64,000 bases of DNA from CAJCJE01 sp036494465 (lineage in GTDB: Bacteria > Actinomycetota > Actinomycetes > Mycobacteriales > Pseudonocardiaceae), in assembly GCA_036494465.1 (NCBI GenBank), contig DASXOJ010000096.1, forward strand, positions 47,990 to 111,989, given 5' to 3'. The position numbers were made by a program, and so were the translations under genes. Position 1 is the first letter of the stretch, and every line of letters starts with the position of its first letter. Below, piece by piece: positions 50,820 through 60,038 of the stretch. The notes under the pieces were generated by a model. The model had not been told where the DNA came from, did not search any database, and was given only the letters and a program-made list of their open reading frames with translations.

Positions 50820-51715
50820 CCGAGCTGGAGAATCTCTGGATCGCGGTACCGGCAGCGTTGGGCAGCGCGGTCAGTTTCGGGTTCACCGGGGCGTTGCAGC
50901 ACATCGCCACCACGCGAGTTCGGCAGCGTCGTGCGCTGCGGCCCGGACTGCTGCTCGACCTGGCGCGGCAGCCGATCTGGCTCGGCTCACTGCTCGCGAA
51001 CGCGTCCGGCACCGCGCTGCAACTGCTCGCACTGGACACCGGCCCGCTGGTGTTGATCGAGCCGTTGCTGGTCAGCGGGTTGCTGTTCGCGGTGTTGATC
51101 CGCAGCGCGCTGGCGCACCGGTTGCCGCCGGGCCGGGTGATCCTGGGCGCGAGCCTGTGCGGGGTCGGACTGGCGGTCTTTTCTTTGCTGGCCAGACCTT
51201 CCGGTGGCGCGGCTTACCTGAGCCTCGGGTCCGCGCTGCCGTTGGCGATCGGGCTGGCCGTCATTCTCGTCGGGTGTCTCGCGGTCGCGTCCAGGTACCG
51301 GGGTGACGCGCGGGCGTTCGCGCTGGCGGTGGGCGCGGGCGTGCTGTTCGGGGTGACGGCAGGGCTGGCGAAGCTCGCGCTGGGACAGCTGAGCGCGAGC
51401 GGGTTGCCGAGCGTGCTGGGCGACTGGCCGATCTACGCGATGATCGTGCTGGGGCCGACCGGTTTCCTGTTGAACCAGAACGCGTTCCAGGCGACCAGGA
51501 ACATGGCGCCGCCATTGGCGATCATCACGGTGACCGATCCGCTGGTGAGCATCGGCGTCGGCGTGTTGTGGCTGGGCGAGAACCTGCAACCCGGGCCGGG
51601 GCCGGTGGTGGGTCAGGTGTTCGCACTGCTCGGGCTGGTCGCCGGGGTCTGGTTGCTGGCCAACGATTCGCCGACCGCGTCATTGCCTGCTACCACGAGA
51701 AGGGTCGCGACATGA
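50816..51715 (+). CDS. EamA/DMT-like ten-helix membrane protein
   Basis: This 299-residue protein has nine to ten hydrophobic helices arranged as two halves, the drug/metabolite-transporter plan. Signatures include LGSAVSFGFTGALQHIA, LLALDTGPLVLIEPLLVSG and, in the second half, AIITVTDPLVSIGVGVLWLGE. It belongs to the DMT branch seen in mycobacteria and relatives. It starts at GTG 50816 overlapping the previous stop. As part of this operon it may flip or export the lipid product; that is inference. Confidence 0.87.
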   Translation: MTELENLWIAVPAALGSAVSFGFTGALQHIATTRVRQRRALRPGLLLDLARQPIWLGSLLANASGTALQLLALDTGPLVLIEPLLVSGLLFAVLIRSALAHRLPPGRVILGASLCGVGLAVFSLLARPSGGAAYLSLGSALPLAIGLAVILVGCLAVASRYRGDARAFALAVGAGVLFGVTAGLAKLALGQLSASGLPSVLGDWPIYAMIVLGPTGFLLNQNAFQATRNMAPPLAIITVTDPLVSIGVGVLWLGENLQPGPGPVVGQVFALLGLVAGVWLLANDSPTASLPATTRRVAT

Positions 51716-52452
51716 AACTGGCCGGCGCGCGGGCGCTGATCACCGGGGCGTCGTCGGGCATCGGCAGCGCGGCGGCGCGACTGCTCACGCGGGCGGGCGC
51801 GCGGGTGTTGCTGACCGGGCGGGACGCGACCGCGCTGGGCGCGTTGGCCGAGGAGACCGGTGGTTCGTCGCTGGCGCTCGAACTGGGCTCGGCGGAGGCC
51901 GCCCACCGGCTCGCGGAGTGGGCCGGTGACGTGGATCTGCTGGTGTGCAACGCGGGCCTTGGCTGGGCCGGCGAGCTCGACGACATGCCGATGTCCACAA
52001 TAGACGAAATCGTCGAGGTGAATCTGTCCGTCCATATGCGACTGACCAGGTTGTTGCTGCCCGCGATGCTGGAGCGCGGGGCCGGGCATCTGGTGTTCGT
52101 GTCGTCGATCGCGGGCAGCATGGGCGTCGCGGACGAGGCGGTGTACGCGGGCACCAAGGCCGGACTGCGCACGTTCGCCAGCAGCCTGCGGCTCGCGGTG
52201 GCCAAGAAGGGCATCGGGGTGTCGGTGGTGGTGCCGGGTGTGGTGGCGACGCCGTTCTTCCAGCGGCACGGCCGGACCTACGACGACGCCCAGCTGAAGG
52301 CGATCCCGGCAGAAGACGTGGCGAAGGCGCTGGTGGACGCGGTGGCGCGCAACCGCGCCGAGGTGTTCGCCCCGGCGTGGTTGCGCTTCCCAGCTCGTTT
52401 CTACGGCGCCGCACCGACCTTGGTGCACGCCTTGCAGCGCCGGTTCAATTAG
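51712..52452 (+). CDS. Short-chain dehydrogenase/reductase
   Basis: This 246-residue Rossmann oxidoreductase has the cofactor motif TGASSGIG near residue 10, CNAGLGWAG, the catalytic Ser in VFVSSIAGSMG and YAGTKAG (Tyr/Lys). The C-terminus ARFYGAAPTLVHALQRRFN is amphipathic and may associate with membranes, as in acyl-reducing SDRs. It overlaps the upstream transporter by ATGA. It is convergent with the S53 protease, and the two stops overlap by 4 bp. Confidence 0.93.
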   Translation: MKLAGARALITGASSGIGSAAARLLTRAGARVLLTGRDATALGALAEETGGSSLALELGSAEAAHRLAEWAGDVDLLVCNAGLGWAGELDDMPMSTIDEIVEVNLSVHMRLTRLLLPAMLERGAGHLVFVSSIAGSMGVADEAVYAGTKAGLRTFASSLRLAVAKKGIGVSVVVPGVVATPFFQRHGRTYDDAQLKAIPAEDVAKALVDAVARNRAEVFAPAWLRFPARFYGAAPTLVHALQRRFN

Positions 52453-54335
52453 CCGAACAGGCGCAGTTCGTTGATGAACTTCTGACCGTTCGGCGTGCCG
52501 AGACCGGTCATGGTGTCGTAGCCCCTGGCGGTCACCTGCTTGGTCTCGGCCGGGTTCTGGTCGTCCAGCACGCCGACGTAGGCGGGCGAGGCCGACGAGT
52601 TGTACACGAACCGGTAGGCGACCGGCGTTGCCGCGGTGAACGGCAGCACGTCGCGGAAGGCGCCACCCCGGTCCAGCAGGTAGAACAGCGGGTTGGCGAA
52701 CCCGAACGCGCGCGGCTGGCCCTGCTGCGCGGCGGCCACCATGCCCGCGAACAGCGGCGCGGACAGGCTGGCGCCGCCGAAGGGATCGGTGCTGTACACG
52801 TCGGGTCCGCCGTTGGTGCCGGGTTCGGTGAAGCCGACGCTCATGCCGGTCAACTGATCGCCTTCGGCGCTCACGTCCGGCACGACGCGGCCGGGCGTCT
52901 TGCGGCCCTGCGTCGCCATCGAGTTGGGCACCACGCCGCGCTGGTAGGCCGGTTCGTCGAACACGGTGCTCGCACCGCCGCTGGCGCCGTCCTGGATGCC
53001 GTTGTCGGTGTAGGTGCCGTCCGCGTTGGGGACCTGCTCACCGGTGGACCAGCCGGTCTCGAACAACCGCTTGTTGCCGGCGTCCAGGCCGAGGCTGGTG
53101 CTGCCGACGCCGATCGCGTACGGGTCGTCCTGCGGCGTACCGACTCCGGGCGAGTCACCCGATGCGAAGTACATGCCGACGCCTTCACCGGCCGCGCGCA
53201 GCAGGATCTGGTGCATCACCGGGATGTCGGCCGGGTCGCTGGTCTCGTCGGTCGCCGGACCCCACGAGTTGGACGCGATGGTGGCGAGCGGGCTGTTGCC
53301 GGTGCCGTCCAGCACGACGTTGAGCGCGTCGAACAGGGCCTGGTTGCCGTCGTCGCGGGTGTCGCAGCTGTCCGCGCCGACCATCAACTCGTGCTGGCCG
53401 GGCGCCATGGCGTAGCCGGACTCGATGTCGATCTGTTCCTCGATGTCGAACGGGTTGCCGCAGGCGGCACCGGAACCGAGCAGCAGTTCGGAGTAGTTCG
53501 CGGAGCGGGGCGCGGGCAGGCCACCGGCCCTGGCCCAGGTGGTCAGGGTCTTGAACATCTTGTCCGGCTGCCCGGCCTCGACGTAGGCGACGGTGACGCC
53601 CTTGCCGGTGTTGGCGTTGGTCATGCCGTAGGCGGTGCGCAACTGGCTGCCGTTGTAACCGCAGACGCGGGTGGGCACGCTGGTGACGCCGCCGATCGCG
53701 GGCACGGTCTGCTGGTTCTGGCCGAAGTAGTTCGAGCAGTTCGGCACGTCCGTGCGCGGGGCCGCGACGAACTCCGGCTTGGGCTGGGTGTTGTTGAGCC
53801 CGGTCACGGCCAGCACGTCGTTCGCGATCGACGAGGACAGGCTGACGTCGCGGTCATTCGACATGATCGACTTACCGGCGACGGCGAACTTCTTGAGCTG
53901 CACGGCGAACGCCTGCTGCACGGTCGAGGCGGGCGCGCTGGCCTGCACGTAGGCGCGCTGCGCGTCGGTCTTCACCTGCGAGAAGCCCTGCTGTGTCAAC
54001 CAGGAGGACACCGCGCTCGCGGTTGTAGCGCTCGCGCCGTAGCGCGCGGTGTAGGCGTTCGGCGAGGTGTACTGGCGGAAAGCCGGGTTCTTCGGGTCGC
54101 TGACCGCGCTCGCCAACGCTTCGGCGCCTGCCTGGTTTCCCTTGAGCCATAACTGAACCGTCAGTTGCTGGTTCGCTGGCACGGTCCCGGTCGCGGGCGC
54201 GGCGGCCACCGCTGCGTTGACCGAACCGGGGATCTGCACCGGTGTCGGTGCCGCCTGCGCGACGCCCACTCCCCCTGCGGACAACGCGGTGACCAGGCCC
54301 GCGGCCACGGCCGCCATTCTCGTTCTGCTGCGCAT
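52449..54335 (-). CDS. Secreted S53 sedolisin-type protease
   Basis: The 628-residue exported pro-protease has a signal peptide ending near VAQAA (about residue 29) and an activation domain (residues about 45-190: QQLTVQLWLKGN, FRQYTSPNAYTARYGAS, VLAVTGLNNTQ). The S53 catalytic domain follows with the Glu/Asp pair in FDIEEQIDIESGYA, the oxyanion Asp region FASGDSPG and the serine loop GGASLSAPLFAG, where GTS is GAS. The Ca-binding C-terminal end DTMTGLGTPNG is intact. Sedolisins are active at acid pH. It is a paralogue of 54441-56381. Confidence 0.95.
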   Translation of the reverse strand: MRSRTRMAAVAAGLVTALSAGGVGVAQAAPTPVQIPGSVNAAVAAAPATGTVPANQQLTVQLWLKGNQAGAEALASAVSDPKNPAFRQYTSPNAYTARYGASATTASAVSSWLTQQGFSQVKTDAQRAYVQASAPASTVQQAFAVQLKKFAVAGKSIMSNDRDVSLSSSIANDVLAVTGLNNTQPKPEFVAAPRTDVPNCSNYFGQNQQTVPAIGGVTSVPTRVCGYNGSQLRTAYGMTNANTGKGVTVAYVEAGQPDKMFKTLTTWARAGGLPAPRSANYSELLLGSGAACGNPFDIEEQIDIESGYAMAPGQHELMVGADSCDTRDDGNQALFDALNVVLDGTGNSPLATIASNSWGPATDETSDPADIPVMHQILLRAAGEGVGMYFASGDSPGVGTPQDDPYAIGVGSTSLGLDAGNKRLFETGWSTGEQVPNADGTYTDNGIQDGASGGASTVFDEPAYQRGVVPNSMATQGRKTPGRVVPDVSAEGDQLTGMSVGFTEPGTNGGPDVYSTDPFGGASLSAPLFAGMVAAAQQGQPRAFGFANPLFYLLDRGGAFRDVLPFTAATPVAYRFVYNSSASPAYVGVLDDQNPAETKQVTARGYDTMTGLGTPNGQKFINELRLFG

Positions 54336-54394
54336 TCAGCTTCCCCTGTTCGGCTACGTCGATTGCCCGAACAGTCTGCTCAGAACGCGCCGGG

Positions 54395-54430
54395 CCCGCC
54401 CCCGACGAAAGTAGGTTCGTCGGAGGCGGG
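54395..54430 (-). terminator. Terminator after the upstream S53 protease gene
   Basis: CCCGCCCCCGACGAA and TTCGTCGGAGGCGGG form a 15-bp stem with one mismatch and a 6-nt loop, 11 bp downstream of the stop at 54441. The second protease gene therefore probably has its own promoter in 54336-54394. Confidence 0.8.
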
Positions 54431-54440
54431 CTCGATCGGA

Positions 54441-56381
54441 TCAGTGCTTGCGCAGCGCGTTGATGAAGGTGGTGCCGTTCGGGGTGCCGACGCCGGTCAT
54501 GGTGTCGTAGCCCTTGGCGGTCACCTGGTCGGTCGCGGCCGGGTCCTGGTCGTCGAAGGTCCACACCGAGGGCGGGGCACCGATGCAGGCCAGGTCCGCG
54601 CAGTAGACGCCCTGGTCGGCGGCTGGCGAGGACGCGGTGATCGGCAGCGGGTCGTTCAGCGCGGAGCTGCCTGCCAGCGAGTACAGCGCCGGGTTGAGGA
54701 ACCCGAAGGTGCTGGACTGGCCCTGCTGTGCCGCCGCCACGATGCCCGCGACGAGCGGAGCGGCCAGGCTGGTGCCACCCTCAGGGAACACCTCGTACTG
54801 GTCGGCACCACCGCTGGGGTCGGCCTCGGTGACGGCTTCGCCGATGCCGGTGGTGAGGTCGGCCAGCGCGCTCACGTCCGGTACGGCACGCACCGCGCCA
54901 CCGCGGTTGCCCGCGCCGGGCGAGGTCATCGAACTGGGCACGACGCCCTTCTGGTAGCTGGGCTCGTTCCAGAGCAGGCTCGCGCCGCCACCGGCCGCGG
55001 CGGCCACGCCGTAGTTGGTGGTGGTGCCGTCGCCGTTGTTGCCAAGCACGTCGTTGGACCAACCGGTTTCGAACAGCCGCTTGTTGGTCTGGTCGAGGCC
55101 GAGGCTGGTGCCGCCGACCGCGGTCGCGTACGGGTCCGAGGAGGGCACCAGGATGCCCGGGCCGTCACCGGAGGAGAAGTACATGCTCACGCCTTCGCCC
55201 GCCGCGCGCAGCAGGATCGAGTGCATGATGTTGGTCAGCGCGGCCGGAATGCTCTCCGGGCCGAGCTCCCACGAGTTCGAGGTGGCCGAGGCGAGCGGGT
55301 GGCTGCCGTTGCCGTCGAGTACCGCGTTGTCCGCGTCGAACAGGCTCTGCGCGCCCGCGTTCTCGGTGTCGCAGCTGTCGCCGCCGACGAGCAGCTGATG
55401 CTGGTCGGGCGCCATCGCGTAGCTGGACTCGATGTCGAGCTGCTCTTCGATGTCGAAGGCGTTGCCGCAGTCGTTGCCCGAGCCGATGGACAGCTCGGAG
55501 TAGTTCGCCGACTTCGGCGCGGGCAGGCCGCTGGAGGCCGCCCACTTGGTCAAGGTCTGGAACATCTTGTACGGCGTGCCGACCTCGATGTAGGCGACGG
55601 TGACGCCCTTGCCGGTGTTGGCGCCGGTCATGCCGTACGCGGCGCGCAGCTGGGAGCCGTTGTAGCCGCAGACGTGCGTCGGGAAGGCGGTGACGCCGTG
55701 GTAGGCGGGCAGGCCGGACTGGGTGTTCTGACCGTAGTAGTTCGAGCAGTTGTCGGCCTCGGCCGCGGCTTCTGCCTTGGTGGGCAGGGTCGGCTTGGCC
55801 AGCTCGGTCAGGGGCTGGGTGTTGTTCAGGCCGCTGACGCCGAGCACGTCACCGGCGATGGACGCGGGCAGCGTGATGTTGCGGTCGTTGGACATCACCG
55901 GCGCCGCCTGGCCCGCGACCTTGAAGGTCTTCATCTGCACGCCGAAGGCGGTCTGCACGGTGGACGTGGGCGCGGTTGCCCTGAGGTAGGTGCGTTGCGC
56001 GTCGACCTTGATGTTGGTGAAACCCTGCTGGGTCAACCAGTTCTGCACCGCGGTGACGCTGGCGGCGCTCGCGCCGAAGCGGGCGGTGTAGGCGCTCGGG
56101 CTGAGGAACTGGTGGTAGGTCTTGTTCTTCGGGTTGCTGACCGCGTCCGCGTAGGCGGTGGCTGCGGTGTCGTTGCCCTTGAGCCACAGCTGGACGTTCA
56201 GGCTCTGGCCCGCGGGCACCGTGCCCACGGCCGGAGCCGAGGTCACCGCGTCGGCGACCGAACCGGGCATGATCACGCCCGCCGGCGCGGCCGCGGCGAC
56301 GCCTGCGCCCCCGGCGAACAGGGCCGCGGCTAAGCAGGCCCCTGCCACGGCTTTTCTGTGGACTCGTGAATTGATCCGCAT
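54441..56381 (-). CDS. Secreted S53 sedolisin-type protease (paralogue)
   Basis: This 646-residue protein starts at ATG 56381 with GGGGAGA upstream. It has a signal peptide to about residue 34, an activation domain (QSLNVQLWLKGND, YHQFLSPSAYTARFGAS) and an S53 domain with FDIEEQLDIESSYA, YFSSGDGPG and the serine loop GGTSLAAPLVAG. It is closely similar to the next gene throughout. It differs by an insertion with two Cys (VYCADLACIG) near the C-terminus. The tandem pair arose by duplication. The 132-bp gap 56382-56513 holds its leader. Confidence 0.95.
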   Translation of the reverse strand: MRINSRVHRKAVAGACLAAALFAGGAGVAAAAPAGVIMPGSVADAVTSAPAVGTVPAGQSLNVQLWLKGNDTAATAYADAVSNPKNKTYHQFLSPSAYTARFGASAASVTAVQNWLTQQGFTNIKVDAQRTYLRATAPTSTVQTAFGVQMKTFKVAGQAAPVMSNDRNITLPASIAGDVLGVSGLNNTQPLTELAKPTLPTKAEAAAEADNCSNYYGQNTQSGLPAYHGVTAFPTHVCGYNGSQLRAAYGMTGANTGKGVTVAYIEVGTPYKMFQTLTKWAASSGLPAPKSANYSELSIGSGNDCGNAFDIEEQLDIESSYAMAPDQHQLLVGGDSCDTENAGAQSLFDADNAVLDGNGSHPLASATSNSWELGPESIPAALTNIMHSILLRAAGEGVSMYFSSGDGPGILVPSSDPYATAVGGTSLGLDQTNKRLFETGWSNDVLGNNGDGTTTNYGVAAAAGGGASLLWNEPSYQKGVVPSSMTSPGAGNRGGAVRAVPDVSALADLTTGIGEAVTEADPSGGADQYEVFPEGGTSLAAPLVAGIVAAAQQGQSSTFGFLNPALYSLAGSSALNDPLPITASSPAADQGVYCADLACIGAPPSVWTFDDQDPAATDQVTAKGYDTMTGVGTPNGTTFINALRKH

Positions 56382-56513
56382 TCGGGTTCTCCCCTCGGTT
56401 GGATGCACCCGACAGTCAAGAACAGATCACGGAGCGTGTGATCCCCTCGAAAGTAGGGACTCCACAGAACCTCTTTCGGAAGGACTGTCGCTATTGAGCC
56501 ATCATTGAGGAGT

Positions 56514-58046
56514 TCACGAGGCGAGACCCTGGATCGAATACTGTTCGATGCCCAGGTACTGGTTGAGCACTTTACCTTCCGGGCCACCGGCCAGATACGT
56601 CTGCAACTGGTCGTGGTCGACGGCGTCGTCGATCGCCATCAGGATCGCGAGCTGGCTGATCGCCATGAACCGGTTGGCGATCTGGCCGGTCTTGGTGTCG
56701 ATCGAATCCAGGAAACCGTACTGGGTGTAGCTCTTCGGGAAATTCGTGCGCAGCGCGCCGATGTTCGCGTCGGCCTGGGTCGGGATCACCGGCAGCGCCA
56801 GGAATTCCGCGTACGGGCTGACGACCTCGTCGGAGATCGCGCCGGTGTCGGTGCCCAGGTCGGGCGCGCCGTAGTTGACGTAGCGACCCTGCGGCGAGGT
56901 CGCGGGCGCCCAGCCCCACACCGTCGACTTGGCGCCGTAGCTGCCGTACGCGCCTTGGGCCAGCGCGGTGTTGCGGTCGTTGAGGCCGAGACTGTTGGGC
57001 GCCATGGTCTGTTCCGGCACGACGAGCTCGGGCGCGAGCGCCTGGTACATGCTGCCGTTGAAGGTGGGCACGAACTTGATGTGGTCGTAGACGTAGTGGC
57101 CTTCGTAGACGGCGTACTTCTTGTGGTCCTGCGGGTCGGTGTAGCTGACCTGGTTGCCCTGCGGCACCTGGCGCTGGTTGTGGTCGGCAGGCGGGGTGCG
57201 GGACAGGCCCCACCACAGCGCGCCGGGCACCTTGCCACTGCCGATCGCGAGGTAGTCGGCGATGCGCGGGCCGGAGTAGGCGTTGTCGTAGGTGGAGTTG
57301 GAGTAGCCCTTGCCCATCTGGTAGCCGTTGTAGAGGACGTTGTCCTTGCTGTCGTAGAGGAACTGCCACTGCATGGCGGTCAACAGCTTGTTGAACCCGG
57401 CCGCGAGCGGCGGGAACGCCTGCCGGGCCACCAGCAGGCCCTGCGCGTACCAGCCATTGTCCACTGTGGACACATAGCCGTTGGTGACCGGATTGCCGCG
57501 CGGACCGTCGATCGCCTGCCCGGTCCTGGTGTCATACCAGCGGAACAGGAAACCCTGGTAGGTGGCCAGTTTGGTCAACTCGGTCAGTTCGGCCTGCGCC
57601 GCGGTCTGCGCCTGCGCCGCCGTGGCGACGCCGATGTCCTTGGCGGCGACGATCGAGGTCAGGTAGTTGCCGATCAGCGTCGGGTTGGTGTAGGCGGTGG
57701 CCGCCGTGGTCTGGTTGAGGTTGACCGTGGACCCGGATTGGCCGGACACCGCGACACTGTCCATCGGCAGCGACGTACCCGGATCGAGGTCCGGTCCGGA
57801 CAGGAAGTTCCAGGTGCGGTTGGCGACCTGGTGCAGGAAGGTCAGCTCGGCGGCGGAGAGCTGGGTGGTCGGGTCGGTGATCAGCGCGTTGCCCGCCGCC
57901 GCCTGCGACCAGGGATCGGCGGCGGCCGGGGTGCCCGCATCCGCTCGGGGATGGTGTCTGGCCGGTCGACCGGAGGCACTGCATCCGGTCATCATGACCA
58001 GCACCACCAACAGGAACGTGGCAACGACGCGGACCCCGACTCGCAC
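56514..58046 (-). CDS. Glucoamylase/DUF3131-like lipoprotein
   Basis: This 510-residue predicted lipoprotein has lipobox MMTGC (Cys22). The rest resembles the alpha/alpha-barrel glucoamylase-like or DUF3131 fold associated with beta-glucan processing: VDNGWYAQGLLVARQAF, NGYQMGKGYSNSTYDN, STVWGWAPATSPQG, SPYAEFLALPVIP and YGFLDSIDTKTGQ. Acidic residues in these segments are candidate catalytic groups. It is the last gene of the operon with a GT2 polymerase, a HlyD-like adaptor and a UDP-sulfoquinovose synthase. I infer that it trims or releases the polymer on the cell surface. Confidence 0.83.
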   Translation of the reverse strand: MRVGVRVVATFLLVVLVMMTGCSASGRPARHHPRADAGTPAAADPWSQAAAGNALITDPTTQLSAAELTFLHQVANRTWNFLSGPDLDPGTSLPMDSVAVSGQSGSTVNLNQTTAATAYTNPTLIGNYLTSIVAAKDIGVATAAQAQTAAQAELTELTKLATYQGFLFRWYDTRTGQAIDGPRGNPVTNGYVSTVDNGWYAQGLLVARQAFPPLAAGFNKLLTAMQWQFLYDSKDNVLYNGYQMGKGYSNSTYDNAYSGPRIADYLAIGSGKVPGALWWGLSRTPPADHNQRQVPQGNQVSYTDPQDHKKYAVYEGHYVYDHIKFVPTFNGSMYQALAPELVVPEQTMAPNSLGLNDRNTALAQGAYGSYGAKSTVWGWAPATSPQGRYVNYGAPDLGTDTGAISDEVVSPYAEFLALPVIPTQADANIGALRTNFPKSYTQYGFLDSIDTKTGQIANRFMAISQLAILMAIDDAVDHDQLQTYLAGGPEGKVLNQYLGIEQYSIQGLAS

Positions 58047-58058
58047 GCTCGGCTCCTT

Positions 58059-60038
58059 CTAGGACTCGGGATGGGGGAGGTAACGCGGGCGGAGCACCGG
58101 CCAGTTGACGTCCGTCGCGTCCGGCCTGGTGCGCACGGCAGGCCGCCACCAGGCGAACCGCACATCGCGGGTGCGCAGCAGCAACAACGCCTCGACATTG
58201 GCGAGGCGTTTGATCCACATGAAGAACAGGAACAGCGGCCACCACAGGAACGCCTTCCACATCCTGCGGTAGAACATGCTGCACACGACCACGAGCAGCA
58301 TCGGCAGTTTGGCGATGATGAAGAACGCCAGCAGGTGCCACAGGTTCTGCCGCACGCCAGGATCGAAGATCGCCTCCTGGATGGCGAAGAGGTACGCGGC
58401 GAACTGCATCGGCTGGACCAGGCGGCGGGCGCCCTTGAAGAACTCCGCGAACCAGAACCTCGGACCGGCCGTGCCGCAGGCGAACGGCACGAAGCGCGCG
58501 AAGTTGTAGATCGACCCGGTGCTCCAGCGGCGGCGTTGCAGGCGCAGCTGCGCGGCGTTCTCCGGCACGTCCTCGTACGCCCAGACCCTGCGGTCGTACA
58601 CGGCGCGATAGCCCAGACGCGCGACGCTGCACGTGAAGTCGATGTCCTCGCCGAGCATCCCTTCCGGCCAGCCGCCGACCTCCAGCGCGGCCTCGCGGCG
58701 CACCGCCGTGTAGTTGCCTGGCACGCACGGCTGCATGTCCACCACCGCGTAGGCCAGGCGCGGCAGGCCGAAACCGGCGGCGAGTTCCAGCGTGCGCATC
58801 CGGTCGATCCAGGTGGTGAACGGCATCTTCGGCATCATGAACGCGCCGACCAGGCCGATCTTCGGGTTCGCCTGGAAGTGCGGGATGGTGTAGCGGAACA
58901 CGTTGGGGTGCAGTTCGCAGTCGGTGTCGTGCCGGATCACGTAGTCCGTGCGGCACCGGGCGAGCGCGAGGTTGAGCGCGGTCGCCTTGCCTGCGTGCCG
59001 GCCCGCGATCACCTCGCCGTAGATGGCGACCGAACGCGCCATCGCTTCCTGGGCGAGCCTGCGGGTGTCGTCGATCGATCCGTCGTCGCACAGGATCAAC
59101 CGGACCGGGCCGCCGTAGGCGACGGCGGCCCGGTCCACGCTCTCCACCCAGGCCACGATGTTGGTTTCCTCGTTGTACGCGGGGCCGATCACCTCGATGG
59201 GCGGCGGGTTCGGGCCGGGCTGCGGCATCCGGTTCGAGCCGAAGAACCGCAGGATCGTCAGCACGATGTAGATGCCGAACTTCAGGTAGACCGGGATCGC
59301 GATGAGGATGAACGTGAAGTAGATCGGGTCGTCGCCGACCAGGTGCACGACGAAGTCCGCGCCCGCCGCGACCACCGCGAACACGGTCAGCAGCACGCAC
59401 AGCATGATCACCGAGTCGATGATGTCGCCGTGCCTGCGGATCGGCACCTGACTCGGTCGCGGCAGCCGGTAGGTGGTCAGCCCGAGCCGCATCGCGAGCA
59501 GATAGGCGACCAGGTAGTGCATCAGAATGCTGACCAGCGGGAACGGCCCGAGTGGCAGACCGGTCGACAGGCCGATGACGCCGAGCGCGGCGTCGCCGGT
59601 CAGCGAGGCGAAGATGGCCAGCGGCGCGTGCAGCAGGATGACGATTCGCCGCATCGGACTGGCGTGGATGGACACGGCCAGCGCGAGGGTGAACGCCAGG
59701 AAGCTCAACGGCACGACCGGGCGCAGGTGCGTGACGTAACTGTCCACAACGGATGGTTCGGGGATGACCTTGTCGATCATGTCCGCGATGACCGCGCGAT
59801 AGTTCTGGGACAGGTCGGGATTGCGCAGCCCGATCAGCCCGATGCTGCCGCCGATGGCGACCAGGCAGAACAGCAGCACGCGTTTCATCGAGGCCGGGTG
59901 CGGTTTCTGCAGCGTGCACACGTTGCCAACACCCCGGTCGGAGTCGTCGAACCGCCGCCGCAACGCATGCAGCACGATGACGCCGACCAGGGCGAGGTCG
60001 AGCACCAGCAACAAGAGCCCGGAAAGTCTGATGGTCAC
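58059..60038 (-). CDS. Membrane GT2 polysaccharide synthase (BcsA/hyaluronan-synthase type)
   Basis: This 659-residue processive glycosyltransferase has seven or so N-terminal helices (residues 1-265) and a cytosolic GT-A domain with PAYNEETNIVAWVES, LILCDDGSIDD, the DxD motif HDTDCELHP, the acceptor motif GEDIDFTCS and the product-binding QRRRWSTGS. About four C-terminal helices form the rest of the channel. The D, DxD, ED, QxxRW set marks a polymerising, membrane-translocating synthase; no PilZ domain is present. Its ATG overlaps the adaptor stop (ATGA). The sugar donor may be UDP-sulfoquinovose made by the first gene, possibly alternating with another sugar. Confidence 0.93.
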   Translation of the reverse strand: MTIRLSGLLLLVLDLALVGVIVLHALRRRFDDSDRGVGNVCTLQKPHPASMKRVLLFCLVAIGGSIGLIGLRNPDLSQNYRAVIADMIDKVIPEPSVVDSYVTHLRPVVPLSFLAFTLALAVSIHASPMRRIVILLHAPLAIFASLTGDAALGVIGLSTGLPLGPFPLVSILMHYLVAYLLAMRLGLTTYRLPRPSQVPIRRHGDIIDSVIMLCVLLTVFAVVAAGADFVVHLVGDDPIYFTFILIAIPVYLKFGIYIVLTILRFFGSNRMPQPGPNPPPIEVIGPAYNEETNIVAWVESVDRAAVAYGGPVRLILCDDGSIDDTRRLAQEAMARSVAIYGEVIAGRHAGKATALNLALARCRTDYVIRHDTDCELHPNVFRYTIPHFQANPKIGLVGAFMMPKMPFTTWIDRMRTLELAAGFGLPRLAYAVVDMQPCVPGNYTAVRREAALEVGGWPEGMLGEDIDFTCSVARLGYRAVYDRRVWAYEDVPENAAQLRLQRRRWSTGSIYNFARFVPFACGTAGPRFWFAEFFKGARRLVQPMQFAAYLFAIQEAIFDPGVRQNLWHLLAFFIIAKLPMLLVVVCSMFYRRMWKAFLWWPLFLFFMWIKRLANVEALLLLRTRDVRFAWWRPAVRTRPDATDVNWPVLRPRYLPHPES

